Source of the DNA: Acidobacteriota bacterium | GTDB lineage: Bacteria > Acidobacteriota > Blastocatellia > Pyrinomonadales > Pyrinomonadaceae | NCBI GenBank assembly: GCA_019639115.1 | Contig: JAHBSM010000001.1 | Location: forward strand, 1 to 64,000 | Direction of reading: 5' to 3' | Length of the DNA: 64,000 nt | In this document: piece by piece, positions 55,223-64,000 of the stretch | Numbering within the stretch: position 1 is the first letter of the stretch | Layout: every line of letters begins with the position of its first letter | Made by a program: the position numbers and the translations under genes | The notes under the pieces: model-generated | The model's input: the letters and a program-made list of their open reading frames with translations, nothing else | Database searches by the model: none | Told to the model about the DNA's origin: nothing

Positions 55223-55744
55223 ATGAGCAAAAGAGAACGTACATTGAAACGACACGAGCGAAGCGAACTTCGCGGACGCCTGCACGGTTTCCTGATGTTC
55301 CTGCCGAACCTGCTCAAGCTGCTCGCGCGCTTGCTCAAGGACGCCCGCGTACCGTCGGCGGAAAAGCTGCTGTTTGCGGCAGCTATCGTATATGTGATCT
55401 CGCCGCTTGATTTCATTCCGGACGTGTTCCCGTTCATAGGGCAGGTCGATGATATTTATATGGTGGCGCTTGTGCTGCTCAGGCTGATAAACCGAACCGA
55501 TGAGGCCATAGTCAGGCAGCATTGGTCAGGAGGCGGCGACATCGTGGCGCTTGCCGATTCGATCGCCAATATCGCTCCCAAATTCCTGCCGCGACGTATA
55601 GCGAAGGTCATCACGTCCAGGGTAGAGTTGGCCCCCGCCGGCCAGATGATCAGAGGCATCACAAACAAGGATGAGGCCGTGATCCGTGAGATTTCTGACG
55701 AGCCGTTGATCGTTGAGAGCGACCGTTCGACATTGCCCAATTAG
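55223..55744 (+). CDS. YkvA family (DUF1232) protein
   Basis: 173 residues. The DUF1232 signature lies in the middle (LLFAAAIVYVISPLDFIPDVF followed by PFIGQVDDIYMVALVLLRLI). It comprises a hydrophobic helix, a conserved SPxDxIPDxxPxxGxxDD turn and a second helix. An N-terminal Arg/Lys-rich region and a C-terminal soluble extension (about 105-173) are additional. Some DUF1232 proteins are membrane-associated, and the function is unknown. It precedes the ClpC-like gene by 171 bases. Confidence 0.85.
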   Translation: MSKRERTLKRHERSELRGRLHGFLMFLPNLLKLLARLLKDARVPSAEKLLFAAAIVYVISPLDFIPDVFPFIGQVDDIYMVALVLLRLINRTDEAIVRQHWSGGGDIVALADSIANIAPKFLPRRIAKVITSRVELAPAGQMIRGITNKDEAVIREISDEPLIVESDRSTLPN

Positions 55745-55847
55745 AGGCTTGCAGGATTTTTTTGCTCGATGCGGCTCGATCCTCTGGATTTAGGGCCGCT
55801 TTCGTCTTTTCACTACCTTGCTCGAAGTTCCATCTCGCAGTTTTTGA

Positions 55848-55878
55848 TTGACGGAAACGAACGGGTCTTAGCTATACT
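55848..55878 (+). promoter_or_regulatory. Candidate promoter of the ClpC-like gene
   Basis: TTGACG (55848-55853) and TATACT (55873-55878) are spaced by 19 bases, somewhat long for sigma-70. The -10 lies 37 bases before the ATG at 55916. No CIRCE element was seen. Confidence 0.4.
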
Positions 55879-55915
55879 AAGTGTCAACCGTAAAGGACCC
55901 GGCTTTCTGACCTCT

Positions 55916-58300
55916 ATGTTCGAACGCTATACCGAACGATCTCGAAGGGTTATTTTCTTTGCCCGTTACGAGGCACTCCAATACGGATCGCAAGTGATCG
56001 CCCCGGAGCACATCCTTTTGGGCCTGATGCGTGAGGACCGTTCGCTGGCCGCCAAGTACTTTCCCTATCGAGACACCTTGACCGTCGATGCCGTACGACG
56101 TGAGATCGAGGAACGTATTGTGCTGCGCGATCGGATCCCTCAGTCCTCGGAGCTCCATCTTTCGCCGGTCACGAAACGCGTTCTCTTCTACGCGAACGAC
56201 GAGAGTCGTCAGCTCAAGAATCGGCACATCGGGCCCGAACATATACTGCTGGGCCTTGTTCGTGAAGAGCGGTCGGTGGCTGCCGAGATACTTTTCGGCT
56301 TTGGGCTTAGGGTCCAGGACATCAGGGACAGGCTTATACAACAAAATGCGATGCCTAACCTGTTCGCCCCGACAAAACAGGATGACCGGACGCCCAGCCT
56401 CGCAGAGTTCACACGCGACCTGACCGCCGATGCGGCCGAAGGACGGCTCGATCCGCTCGTCGGCCGATCGGCCGAGATTGATCGGCTGATCGAGATACTC
56501 TGTCGGAGAACAAAGAATAATCCCGTGTTGATCGGCGAAGCCGGGGTCGGCAAGACCGCGATCGTCGAGGGCCTGGCTCAAAGGATCGTCGATAGGGTAG
56601 TTCCGTCCTTTTTAGAGAACAAACGGATACTTTCCCTCGATCTGTCGTCGATCGTTGCCGGCACCAAATACCGGGGCCAATTCGAAGAAAGGCTCAAGAA
56701 GATTCTTCTTGAGTTGAAGGAAAACAACGAGAACATTGTCTTCATCGACGAGCTCCATACGCTGGTCGGAGCGGGATCGGCCGAGGGGACGCTTGACGCG
56801 GCGAATATCCTAAAGCCGGCTCTCTCACGCAGCGAGATCCAATGTATCGGAGCCACGACGCCTTCCGAGTATCGCAAGTCGATCGAAAAGGACCGCGCTC
56901 TCGAGCGACGCTTTCAGCCGATAAAGGTTGACCCGGCGACAGAGGAGGAGACGGTCCGCATCATTCGCGGCATCGTCGAACGCTATGAGGCGTTCCATCA
57001 GATCCGATACACCGCCGAGGCGATCAAGGCCGCGGTCGAACAATCGAATCGCTACATCTCGGACAGGTTTTTGCCGGACAAGGCCATCGATGTATTGGAC
57101 GAAGCCGGTGCGCGCGCCAAACTCAAATACCAGCAGGAGAATCGCGGCGAACCGTCTTGGAAAGAAACGGTCGAGAATTGGAAGCGGGCCGCGGCCAACG
57201 AGGAACAGTTGATCTCGCTCGAACTCAGTTCGCTCGAAGATTCTTTTTTTGCGGTCGAGGTCACGCGAGACGATGTCGAGGACGTGATCTCCCGTTGGAC
57301 CGGTATCCCCGTCAACTCGCTCAAAAAAGGTGAGGCCGAGCGCCTGATGAATATTGAGGTGCTCCTCCACGAGCGTATCGTGTCGCAGCGTCCGGCCATC
57401 TCGGCACTTGCTCGTGCGGTCCGCAGATCGCGTGCGGGCCTAAAGAACCCAGGAAGGCCAGTGGGATCTTTCCTGTTTTTGGGCCCGACCGGAGTAGGCA
57501 AGACGGAGGTGGCCCGATCATTGGCCGACCTAATGTTCGGCTCCGAAAGGGCGCTTATCCGATTCGATATGAGCGAGTTCATGGAAAAGCATGCTGTCTC
57601 AAAATTCATCGGATCACCGCCGGGATATGTAGGGCACGATGAAGGCGGACAACTGACGGAAAGACTTCGCAGGACGCCATACTCGGTCGTACTATTTGAT
57701 GAGATCGAGAAGGCGCATCCGGACGTGTTCAACGTGCTGCTCCAAGTCTTTGAGGACGGGATGCTCACCGATTCGCTCGGGCAGTCTGTGGACTGCAAAC
57801 ACGCGATTTTCATCATGACGTCCAATATCGGGGCGCGAACTATACAACGCAGCTCTTCCCTTGGATTCCGGTCCGGCGACAATGCGGCTCGTGACCGCAT
57901 CGAAGCGGATGTCCTTTCTTCCGTCCGGCAGACGTTCGCTCCGGAATTCATAAATCGGCTGGATGAGATCGTCATTTTTGACGAGCTAACAGACGACGAT
58001 CTTTTTGCTATCGCCGATCTGCAGCTGACAAGGCTCAACAAGCTAGTCGAGGGTCGCGGCATTGAGCTGAGGCTGACCGATGATGCCAAACGCTGGCTCG
58101 TTGACAGCACTCTCGCCGACCGTAAATACGGGGCCAGGCCGCTAAAACGCGCGATCCAGAAACACATCGAGGACCAACTTTCCGAAGCTCTCATTGACGG
58201 CAGCGTCTCTGACAACTGCGTGATCGAGGTCTTCGGTCGCGACAATGGACTGGGTCTCAGGGCCATAACGCCCGAGACCGAACTGTCGCAAAAAGCCTGA
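55916..58300 (+). CDS. clpC: ClpC-type AAA+ unfoldase (ATP-dependent Clp protease ATP-binding subunit)
   Basis: The ATG at 55916 starts [11 protein letters not shown], the usual ClpC beginning, and gives 794 residues. Two Clp-N repeats (residues about 5-145) are followed by AAA domain 1 (Walker [11 protein letters not shown] near 208, Walker [12 protein letters not shown]), a short middle region and AAA domain 2 (Walker [11 protein letters not shown] near 523, Walker [15 protein letters not shown]). A ClpP-docking LGF loop ([10 protein letters not shown]) is present, so it should partner ClpP in protein degradation. The middle region lacks a recognisable UVR motif of standard ClpC. Likely heat or stress inducible. 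Confidence 0.9.
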   Translation: MFERYTERSRRVIFFARYEALQYGSQVIAPEHILLGLMREDRSLAAKYFPYRDTLTVDAVRREIEERIVLRDRIPQSSELHLSPVTKRVLFYANDESRQLKNRHIGPEHILLGLVREERSVAAEILFGFGLRVQDIRDRLIQQNAMPNLFAPTKQDDRTPSLAEFTRDLTADAAEGRLDPLVGRSAEIDRLIEILCRRTKNNPVLIGEAGVGKTAIVEGLAQRIVDRVVPSFLENKRILSLDLSSIVAGTKYRGQFEERLKKILLELKENNENIVFIDELHTLVGAGSAEGTLDAANILKPALSRSEIQCIGATTPSEYRKSIEKDRALERRFQPIKVDPATEEETVRIIRGIVERYEAFHQIRYTAEAIKAAVEQSNRYISDRFLPDKAIDVLDEAGARAKLKYQQENRGEPSWKETVENWKRAAANEEQLISLELSSLEDSFFAVEVTRDDVEDVISRWTGIPVNSLKKGEAERLMNIEVLLHERIVSQRPAISALARAVRRSRAGLKNPGRPVGSFLFLGPTGVGKTEVARSLADLMFGSERALIRFDMSEFMEKHAVSKFIGSPPGYVGHDEGGQLTERLRRTPYSVVLFDEIEKAHPDVFNVLLQVFEDGMLTDSLGQSVDCKHAIFIMTSNIGARTIQRSSSLGFRSGDNAARDRIEADVLSSVRQTFAPEFINRLDEIVIFDELTDDDLFAIADLQLTRLNKLVEGRGIELRLTDDAKRWLVDSTLADRKYGARPLKRAIQKHIEDQLSEALIDGSVSDNCVIEVFGRDNGLGLRAITPETELSQKA

Positions 58301-58355
58301 CCCGGTTCGCCTGTATATTTGACTGTTGCGTCACCGAATCGGACACTATTGCTCG

Positions 58356-58541
58356 ATGTACCGCCGATCCAAATTTGTCGAACGCCTGCGCGAGATCCGG
58401 TCGGAAATGGCAGAAGAGGCCGGTATGGACGCTGTCGCTCTCGCTGAGCTTGTAAGCGGCTCGGCGGGCGAGGCTCCGGCCGCAGTAACCGAACCCGAGA
58501 CTCGCGTGGAGCTGCCTGCGGAGATCGATCGTGCCACATGA
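58356..58541 (+). CDS. Small uncharacterised protein
   Basis: A 61-residue frame in the gap between clpC and the lytic transglycosylase gene, same strand. The sequence is a basic helix (MYRRSKFVERLREIRSEMAEEA) followed by an Ala/Glu/Pro-rich tail. No family is recognised and no Shine-Dalgarno is visible. It fills an otherwise unexplained stretch within a co-directional run, which is the main support. It could also be chance. Confidence 0.4.
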   Translation: MYRRSKFVERLREIRSEMAEEAGMDAVALAELVSGSAGEAPAAVTEPETRVELPAEIDRAT

Positions 58542-58592
58542 CACGCCGCCCCTCGATACGCTGTTCCGCACAATGAGGCCCGGCCCCGAGCA

Positions 58593-59165
58593 ATGCACCG
58601 ATACGCTCTTTCCATCCTTTTTGTCTTGATATCGATCGCGGCTTCCGGTGCGATATATTTTCCCTCGTATTGGATCCATCGCTACGACACCCTGATCGAA
58701 AGACAGGCGAGGGTCTATCGCCTGGATGAGAAACTCGTCTGGAGCATCATCTACGAAGAGACTTATTTTAGGGCCTGGAAGGTCGGCTCTGCCGGCGAGA
58801 TCGGCCTTATGCAGGTGACCCCGGCCGTTGCCCGCGAATGGGCTCGCGAGACCGGCCTCAAGGAGTTGGAAAGGCAAGCCGCAGATGATGTAATCGCGCT
58901 TCTCACAGATCCGGAGCGGAATATACAGGTCGGCTGCTGGTATCTCGAAAAGATACGCGAACGCTATCGCGGCCTGCCCGCCGAAACGGCTATGACGCTC
59001 AGCGCTTACAACGCGGGCCCGAGCCGGGTCAACGAATGGAGCGCTGATGCCGACACCTCGATCCTGTCCGAGGCCGATTTCGTTTCGAGGATCGCAATCC
59101 CGTCAACCAGGAGTTATGTGACCTCGATACTCGAACGCTATCGAACGGCCCAGCTTGTCAGGTAA
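58593..59165 (+). CDS. Lytic transglycosylase (SLT domain), membrane-anchored
   Basis: 190 residues. An uncleaved N-terminal membrane helix (ALSILFVLISIAASGAIYF, about 4-23) precedes a goose-lysozyme-like SLT domain. The catalytic Glu is in SIIYEETYFRAWKVGSAGEIGLMQVTP (EE near residue 50). GxxLMQV follows, and the C-terminal AYNAGPSRVNEWS is conserved. It cleaves peptidoglycan non-hydrolytically to 1,6-anhydromuropeptides. The compact size is typical of the small MltC/MltE-like or Bacillus-type SLT proteins. It ends one base before the amidohydrolase ATG. Confidence 0.92.
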   Translation: MHRYALSILFVLISIAASGAIYFPSYWIHRYDTLIERQARVYRLDEKLVWSIIYEETYFRAWKVGSAGEIGLMQVTPAVAREWARETGLKELERQAADDVIALLTDPERNIQVGCWYLEKIRERYRGLPAETAMTLSAYNAGPSRVNEWSADADTSILSEADFVSRIAIPSTRSYVTSILERYRTAQLVR

Positions 59166-59166
59166 T

Positions 59167-60438
59167 ATGCAGATCCATTTGGCCGACCATGTGCTGCCGA
59201 TCTCAGGTCCGCCTTTGCAAAAAGGCGCTGTAGCCGTATCCGGCGAAACTATTACCGCGGTTGGCGCGGCTGATGAAATATTGCCAAGATTCCCCGAAGC
59301 GAGACGGACCGACCATGGCAACGCAGCACTGCTACCCGGCTTCGTCAATTGCCACTCTCATCTCGAGTTGACCTCGCTGCGCGGGCGTCTGGATGATGTT
59401 GAGCATGATTTTCGTTCGTGGCTGTTGAAGCTTACGTCGATCAGATCCGAGATGACGGACATCGAGATCCGGGCGTCCGCTCTCGCAGGGGCACGCGAAG
59501 GCGCCGCTGCCGGGATCACGTGTTTCGGCGACATTGGCCGCTCGGGTTTTGCAGGGGTCGAGGCTCTGAAGCAGGTCGGGCTTCGCGGCATCGTATTTCA
59601 AGAAACAGAATTCTCGCCGGATGACCGGACCGCCGCGGATGATTTTGGCCGGCTCGCCGAGATCTTCGAATCGATGTATGGGAACTCGACGGATCTGGTC
59701 AAGGTCGGCCTATCGCCCCACTCGGCCTATACGGTGAGTTCCCGCTTATTCGAGCTGATCTCTCAATATTCGATCGTCAACCGGATCCCGATCTCGATCC
59801 ACGCGGCTGAGTCGTCGGCCGAATACGAGCTGCTAATGGAAGGGAAAGGATTCTTCACCGAGGTGTACGAAAAATTCGATGTCGAATGGGCTGCGCCGCG
59901 GTGCACGGCCGTTCAATATCTGGAACGGTTAGGCGTTCTGGCTGCCCGTCCGCTTCTGGCACATTGCGTTACGGTGGATCAGGACGATATCAAACGCCTG
60001 GCCGACTATGACATCAGAGTGGCGCATTGTCCGCGCTCAAATGCGAAATTCGGCCATGGCTGGGCGCCGTTAGAACAGCTCTGTGACGCTCAGATAAAGG
60101 TCGGCCTCGGGAGCGATTCCGTCGCCAGCAATAATATTTGCGACATCCTCGGCGAATCGGCATTCGCAGCGCTTGGCGCACGCAACCGGCCCGGGTCCGT
60201 CCGAATGTTCTCCGCGGCTGACGCTTTGAGAACAGCGACGCTCGGCGGGGCGGCGGCGTTAGGGTTGGAGGACTCGATCGGCTCGCTTGAACCGGGAAAG
60301 ATGGCGGACATGGCGGTGATCGGCCTCGATGCTCTCTGCCAGGAGCCGGTCAACGACATCGAGTCGGCCCTGGTATTCTCGTCATCCGGACGCGACGTGA
60401 TCGCGACGTATGTGGCCGGGACCCAAGTCTATCCCTAA
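59167..60438 (+). CDS. Amidohydrolase family deaminase (TRZ/ATZ/SsnA-like)
   Basis: 423 residues from the ATG at 59167. The fold is a TIM barrel with metal motif HSHLE (FVNCHSHLELTSLRG, near residue 61). A His lies in SIHAAESSAEY, another in LLAHCVTVDQDDI, and the catalytic Asp in VGLGSDSVASNN. The N-terminal and C-terminal strands make the flanking beta-sandwich. Relatives deaminate adenine-like rings: 5-methylthioadenosine/SAH deaminase and aminodeoxyfutalosine deaminase (MqnX, menaquinone route) are the closest candidates by layout. The substrate is not determined. It is one base downstream of the transglycosylase and translationally coupled to it. Confidence 0.85.
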   Translation: MQIHLADHVLPISGPPLQKGAVAVSGETITAVGAADEILPRFPEARRTDHGNAALLPGFVNCHSHLELTSLRGRLDDVEHDFRSWLLKLTSIRSEMTDIEIRASALAGAREGAAAGITCFGDIGRSGFAGVEALKQVGLRGIVFQETEFSPDDRTAADDFGRLAEIFESMYGNSTDLVKVGLSPHSAYTVSSRLFELISQYSIVNRIPISIHAAESSAEYELLMEGKGFFTEVYEKFDVEWAAPRCTAVQYLERLGVLAARPLLAHCVTVDQDDIKRLADYDIRVAHCPRSNAKFGHGWAPLEQLCDAQIKVGLGSDSVASNNICDILGESAFAALGARNRPGSVRMFSAADALRTATLGGAAALGLEDSIGSLEPGKMADMAVIGLDALCQEPVNDIESALVFSSSGRDVIATYVAGTQVYP

Positions 60439-60456
60439 ACCGATCCGATCAGGCGA

Positions 60457-61347
60457 TCAACGGGAAGCGGCGCGCAGCTCTTCGATCAACTGCTTCGGGG
60501 ACCATTCCTTTCCGGGCAAGATCTTGATGACCTTGCCGTCCGGGCCTATCACAGCCGTCCTCAGACTGTGGTTGAATTGCGTTTTGTCCGTCTGATCCAC
60601 CTCGTATCTAAGCCCGAAGAAATCCGCTATCCGCCTGACCTCGGCATCCTTTCCGACCGCAAGTTTCCACACGCCGAGACTCGTTGCGTCTTTGCCCATG
60701 TACCCGAGCCCATACGAACGAAGTTTCGCGGGCGTGTCATTCTCAGGATCGAAGGACACCGTGAGCAGAACGACCTTCTTGCTGAGTTCAGCATCTTCGT
60801 TGATCTCGCGTGCCGCATCGCTGAAATTCGTTGACATCCGGATGCAGTAGTCCGGCAGCGGGCACCGAGCGTATATGAATGTGATCGCAACTGCTTTGCC
60901 GCGCAGGCTCTTGAGCGAAAGCGGTTTGTTGTCTTGGTCGGTCAATGTAAAGTCGGGTACCGGCTCGCCGACCTGTGCAAAATTCTTGTTCACGTCGAGC
61001 GGCGGGTTGTTTGGGTCGCCGGCCGACACGATACCAATATTCTCGAGCCAATAGGGATCTTTTGCCTGTTCATCCACGACGAGTTCTGCGGTGACTTGGT
61101 CGCCGGGCTTCATTTCGCGAAGCGCCCAATCAGCACGGATGGGGAAGTCCATCGTCATTTTCTGCATGTAACCGGGCACTTCTTCGTGGTCGATCGTCGC
61201 CTTTTTGGCATCCGGATCGACGGAAATGACCTTGCCTTTGAGCGGGTAGCGCTTGGCATTGCCGGATACCGGATCCTGCTGCACGTTCTTGCAGCCCGCT
61301 ATGATAACAACTGTGGCCAACACGGCCGCGACAAATTTAGCTTTCAT
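60457..61347 (-). CDS. SCO1/SenC family lipoprotein with N-terminal CusF/PcoE-like copper-binding domain
   Basis: 296 residues. A lipoprotein signal (AAVLATVVIIAGC, Cys19) leads to a small beta-barrel (about 33-105) with YPLKGKVISVDPDAKKATIDHEEVP then MQKMTMDFPI, resembling CusF/PcoE-type metal-binding domains (His and Met residues placed accordingly). A thioredoxin-fold SCO domain follows (about 125-295). The copper pair is Cys162 and Cys168 in FIYARCPLPDYCIRM: Cx5C instead of the usual Cx3C, with the ligand His in FNHSLRTAVIG. It probably delivers copper to cytochrome oxidase. Confidence 0.9.
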   Translation of the reverse strand: MKAKFVAAVLATVVIIAGCKNVQQDPVSGNAKRYPLKGKVISVDPDAKKATIDHEEVPGYMQKMTMDFPIRADWALREMKPGDQVTAELVVDEQAKDPYWLENIGIVSAGDPNNPPLDVNKNFAQVGEPVPDFTLTDQDNKPLSLKSLRGKAVAITFIYARCPLPDYCIRMSTNFSDAAREINEDAELSKKVVLLTVSFDPENDTPAKLRSYGLGYMGKDATSLGVWKLAVGKDAEVRRIADFFGLRYEVDQTDKTQFNHSLRTAVIGPDGKVIKILPGKEWSPKQLIEELRAASR

Positions 61348-61366
61348 CTGTACGATCTCGTCGGGC

Positions 61367-63607
61367 CTATCGCCGCGACAGGTCCTCGTTATAAAGATAC
61401 TGATACATCCGGTAGTTTGCCATTACACGCACGGTGTATTCCTTTGTCTGGCTGTACACGATCTCGGCAAATACGCGTTCGGCCTCGTTCGAACGGGCGC
61501 GGGCGGCCCATCGCTTGACGTTATCCTCGCCGCCATTGTAAGCCGCTACTACCGCTTCGGTCTTGGACGGGAAGAGTTCGTTGAGCTCAGCTAGGTAGCG
61601 GGCACCGAAAGTGATCGCGGTCGGTGGATGATACAACGCATCGTCGTCGAACCCTTCTATTTCGAGCAGTCGAGCGATCCGCCGAGACGTAGACGGTATG
61701 AACTGCATTACGCCCCGTGCCGCGGCGCCGGACCGAGCGTCGGGCTGGAATCTGGATTCTTGTCGCATGATCGAGAGTATCAATCGGGCGTCAACGCCAA
61801 ATCTCGACGCGGCCGAAACGACCTGGTCGCGGTAAGCAACCGGAAAGAGCCACTCGAGCTCCTGCACGGGCAGGCCTTCGATCGGTATCCGGGCATCGAT
61901 CTTGCGCCACATCGGTTCCGAAGCGGCGATCGTTCGATCGGCCCTTCCCGCCTTTTGATAGGCAGCGGCTGTAACGATCGCCGATACGGATGCGGCGTCG
62001 GTCTCCGCCGCGGCCTCCTCATAGGCTCCGATCCGCGTCAGGAATTCGGCCGTGGGCACCTTTGGCCCCGCCGATGCACGAAGCTCCCGGGACAGGGCCT
62101 GAGTTACCCTTTTCCCTTCGTCCAAAAGTATCTCGCGGGATCGCTCAAGTAACTCCGGAGTATCCGAGACACGGACAAGTTCGCGAGCGGCTCCGGCCCG
62201 TTCTTCGGTTTTGCCAGACGATAGACGCTGTGCGGCGGCGGCGGCCGCTCTGGCAAGTGCGGGACGCGCGGCCTCGTTCTGCCGTAGTTCCTCGAGCCTT
62301 CGGTTGGCCAGCCAGCCGAAGTACTCGAGGCGGCCATCGGGGATCGATAAATATCGGCGAATGGCCTCGTCGTATCGCGCACCTTGCTCAAGGCAGTATG
62401 CAATAAGCAGCTCGATCTCAGACCGCGATGCTCCGCCCGGAAATGAGGATACATCGGGCAGCGTCAAAAGCTGCTCAAGGGACTGTATCGCTTCGTTCCA
62501 CTCACCGCGGGCAATATGCACCTTTGCTTCGGCATAGACCGCAAGGCCTTCCTGCGGCTTTCCGCGCAGAGCTTCGCGGCCTTTTGCGGCCCAACGAAGT
62601 GCGTCCTGGTCCTGGCCGGCGTCACGCTCCACGTCACAAGCGTTTAGAAATGCACGATCGATCTTCTCATCGTTCGGGTAACGATCGATGAACTGTTTGT
62701 ATCGGCCGATGCTTTCCTTCATCTTGCCGACCCGGGCGAACGCTGCGGCCTTTTGCAGCAATGCGTCACGGGCGGCTGGTGTCTCGGGCCACCTTTCAGT
62801 GACCCTTTCAAACCACTGAAGCGCGACGACGTATTCGCCGGCCTGAGCATAACCTCGCCCGACCTGAAATGCCGCCTCGGCCGCCGTATCCGGTACATCG
62901 GATCCGAGAACAACTTCCTCGTAATGCGTCCTCGCGGATACGAACTCTCTCGCGGATTGATAGATCGAAGCTCGACGCATGTGTTCGGATGCGTCGGAGA
63001 ATTGCGGTTTCTTTGAACCCGCAGGAGTATCGATCACGTCGAGCACCCGGACAGCATCAAGCGCGGCATCGTCCGGTGCCGCCACGAAGCGAGGGTCAAC
63101 AATGAGTCTTTCGGCAGCCGCTCGAGCCGATCCACTGTCGCCCGCCGCAAGGAACGCTTCAGCAAGGAGAGCCTGATCCTCGCGTCGATATCTTTCGTTC
63201 GACGCATCGTTTGACACTGTCTGGCTCCACAGCATTTGCACCGCTACCGTACCGTCGCCGAGCGATAGCGCGCTCTCGGCTGCCATACGCCGCGCGGCCT
63301 TTGCAGCCAAGCTGTCGGGGTATTGTAAGAGTAACCGCGTCTGGACGACCTGTTCGAGCAGCGGATCGCCTATCTGCCTGGCTAGTAGGGCGACTCGCAT
63401 AAGCGCATACGGGGACGCGGCATCGTGCCTGTCCGAGGCGTTCAAATAGGCTGCGATGGCTGCGCCGAGGTCGCCGCGAGCTTCGGCGGAGCGGCCTTCA
63501 GAATATGGAGCTGAAAGGTTCTCGCTCGGCGTACGGTCCGCAGCATATGCCGCAACCGCGGACATCTGCATTCCTATTACGATCAGAATCGAAAGAGATC
63601 GGAGCAT
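61367..63607 (-). CDS. Large soluble lytic transglycosylase (Slt70-like) with TPR region
   Basis: 746 residues from the ATG at 63607 (a TTG precedes it). A signal peptide (RSLSILIVIGMQMSAVAAYA) is followed by a long helical TPR-like superhelix (about 40-580; for example ARTHYEEVVLGSDVPDTAAEAAFQVG split units) and a C-terminal SLT domain (about 600-740). The catalytic Glu is in LILSIMRQESRFQPDARSG; GVMQFIPST, then AAYNGGEDNV, complete the site. It degrades peptidoglycan in the periplasm during turnover. It precedes the SCO gene by 19 bases, so they share a transcript. Typical Slt70 length. Confidence 0.93.
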   Translation of the reverse strand: MLRSLSILIVIGMQMSAVAAYAADRTPSENLSAPYSEGRSAEARGDLGAAIAAYLNASDRHDAASPYALMRVALLARQIGDPLLEQVVQTRLLLQYPDSLAAKAARRMAAESALSLGDGTVAVQMLWSQTVSNDASNERYRREDQALLAEAFLAAGDSGSARAAAERLIVDPRFVAAPDDAALDAVRVLDVIDTPAGSKKPQFSDASEHMRRASIYQSAREFVSARTHYEEVVLGSDVPDTAAEAAFQVGRGYAQAGEYVVALQWFERVTERWPETPAARDALLQKAAAFARVGKMKESIGRYKQFIDRYPNDEKIDRAFLNACDVERDAGQDQDALRWAAKGREALRGKPQEGLAVYAEAKVHIARGEWNEAIQSLEQLLTLPDVSSFPGGASRSEIELLIAYCLEQGARYDEAIRRYLSIPDGRLEYFGWLANRRLEELRQNEAARPALARAAAAAAQRLSSGKTEERAGAARELVRVSDTPELLERSREILLDEGKRVTQALSRELRASAGPKVPTAEFLTRIGAYEEAAAETDAASVSAIVTAAAYQKAGRADRTIAASEPMWRKIDARIPIEGLPVQELEWLFPVAYRDQVVSAASRFGVDARLILSIMRQESRFQPDARSGAAARGVMQFIPSTSRRIARLLEIEGFDDDALYHPPTAITFGARYLAELNELFPSKTEAVVAAYNGGEDNVKRWAARARSNEAERVFAEIVYSQTKEYTVRVMANYRMYQYLYNEDLSRR

Positions 63608-63720
63608 ACTCAACCAATCGTTGCCGCAGCGGTCATGATCAACGTCCCGCTCGTTTCCCCGATTCTACACAGTCAGAATTTGGGTGTGAAGCCGCGCCTG
63701 CATCGTGTTTCGTTTTGCGG

Positions 63721-63726
63721 TAGAAT
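63721..63726 (+). promoter_or_regulatory. -10 box just upstream of folD
   Basis: TAGAAT lies exactly 10 bases before the folD ATG at 63737, the same box and spacing as for tssL. No convincing -35 box was found. It predicts a transcript with only a few leader bases. Confidence 0.4.
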
Positions 63727-63736
63727 CGAGCCGTAA

Positions 63737-64000
63737 ATGAGCGCAATCATCCTAGCAGGCAAGCCCGTGGCCGAGGCGATCAAGGCGGAGGTTTCGACTG
63801 AGGTCGCCGGCCTCATAGATATTCACGGTATCAAGCCTACGCTTGCAGTGGTCAGGGTAGGGGAAGACCCCGCGTCGGCGGTATATGTAGGCAGCAAGGT
63901 GCGTACCGCCGCCGAGATCGGTATCGGGTCCGAACATCTTCATTTTGCGGCTGACACCGCTGAGGCCGAGATCGTCGATGTAGTAGCGACTTTGAATGCC
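63737..64000 (+). CDS. folD: Methylenetetrahydrofolate dehydrogenase/cyclohydrolase FolD (5' part only)
   Basis: The first 88 codons are present and open to the window edge. The family N-terminus is clear: IILAGKPVAEAIKAEVSTEV, then LAVVRVGEDPASAVYVGSKVRTAAEIGI, containing the catalytic-region Tyr and Lys (YVGSK, where Lys is the key proton relay). FolD oxidises 5,10-methylene-THF with NADP+ and hydrolyses the methenyl product to 10-formyl-THF. The dinucleotide-binding domain lies beyond the window. It is divergent from the lytic transglycosylase gene. Confidence 0.95.
   Translation, partial: MSAIILAGKPVAEAIKAEVSTEVAGLIDIHGIKPTLAVVRVGEDPASAVYVGSKVRTAAEIGIGSEHLHFAADTAEAEIVDVVATLNA

Noticed and set aside
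57052..58593. 513-codon open frame on the minus strand opposite clpC
   Set aside because: It is antisense to conserved AAA+ motifs, has Ser/Arg-rich composition typical of reverse frames in GC-rich genes, and no recognisable domain.

Overview
The window (about 58-60% GC by eye, densely coded, no rRNA, tRNA or CRISPR seen) looks like the chromosome of a free-living heterotrophic bacterium of the Acidobacteriota, most likely class Blastocatellia (Pyrinomonas-like). This is inferred from the gene mix: a BNR/FG-GAP repeat surface protein, paired DUF3857-transglutaminase proteins, M14 and M16 zinc peptidases, an OPT oligopeptide transporter, VKOR-DsbA, an SCO protein with a fused N-terminal copper-binding-like domain, and a T6SS TssL-TssM-TagJ block. 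No 16S rRNA gene is present to confirm it.

Layout. 1-8 kb, minus strand: a truncated BNR/FG-GAP secreted protein, a Gfo/Idh/MocA oxidoreductase, a PilZ protein, a lipoprotein and an OPT transporter. 7.9-13.4 kb, plus strand: a peptidase run (M14, M16) followed by a secreted protein, a cyclase-family hydrolase and an alkyltransferase-like protein; a long imperfect inverted repeat separates M14 from M16. 13.4-16.5 kb: NAD kinase and a PpiD/SurA-type foldase. 16.5-24 kb: three amino-acid or organic-acid transporters (DASS, APC, AGCS) facing a PLP amino-acid decarboxylase and a thioredoxin-like protein. 24-27.3 kb: an AttH/CrtC-like protein, DUF1015, a lipoprotein and pterin carbinolamine dehydratase. 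27.3-32.4 kb: tssL, tssM and tagJ of a type VI secretion system. 32.4-39.3 kb: a half-size GDT1/TMEM165 protein, a second APC permease, a DHH phosphoesterase, a GNAT/unknown/MBL overlapping operon, and class I fructose-bisphosphate aldolase. 39.4-46.4 kb: two DUF3857-transglutaminase proteins and a two-unit M16 peptidase. 46.4-53.1 kb: an ECF sigma/anti-sigma pair, a dxs-dsbA-VKOR operon, an LTxxQ (Spy-like) protein, and a YtxH/DUF948-like pair. 53.3-64 kb: a secreted S51 peptidase (cyanophycinase-like), pta, a YkvA protein, a ClpC-type ATPase, two lytic transglycosylases, an amidohydrolase, the SCO protein and the start of folD.

How the genes fit together: much of the window serves peptide and amino-acid scavenging (secreted M14, M16 and S51 peptidases; OPT, APC and AGCS transporters; an amino-acid decarboxylase) and envelope maintenance (PpiD, Spy-like, DsbA/VKOR, lytic transglycosylases, sigma/anti-sigma). 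Transcription units are mostly short, with many 4-bp ATGA overlaps. Several convergent gene pairs are closed by clear intrinsic or bidirectional terminators, and a few sigma-70-like promoters are readable. No gap without a gene exceeds 300 bases. The most unusual signals are a sharp base-composition mosaic inside the M14 peptidase gene, the 62-base imperfect inverted repeat beside it, the three-gene T6SS remnant or satellite cluster, and -10 boxes lying 7-10 bases before some start codons. I did not find a convincing wholly new multi-gene system.
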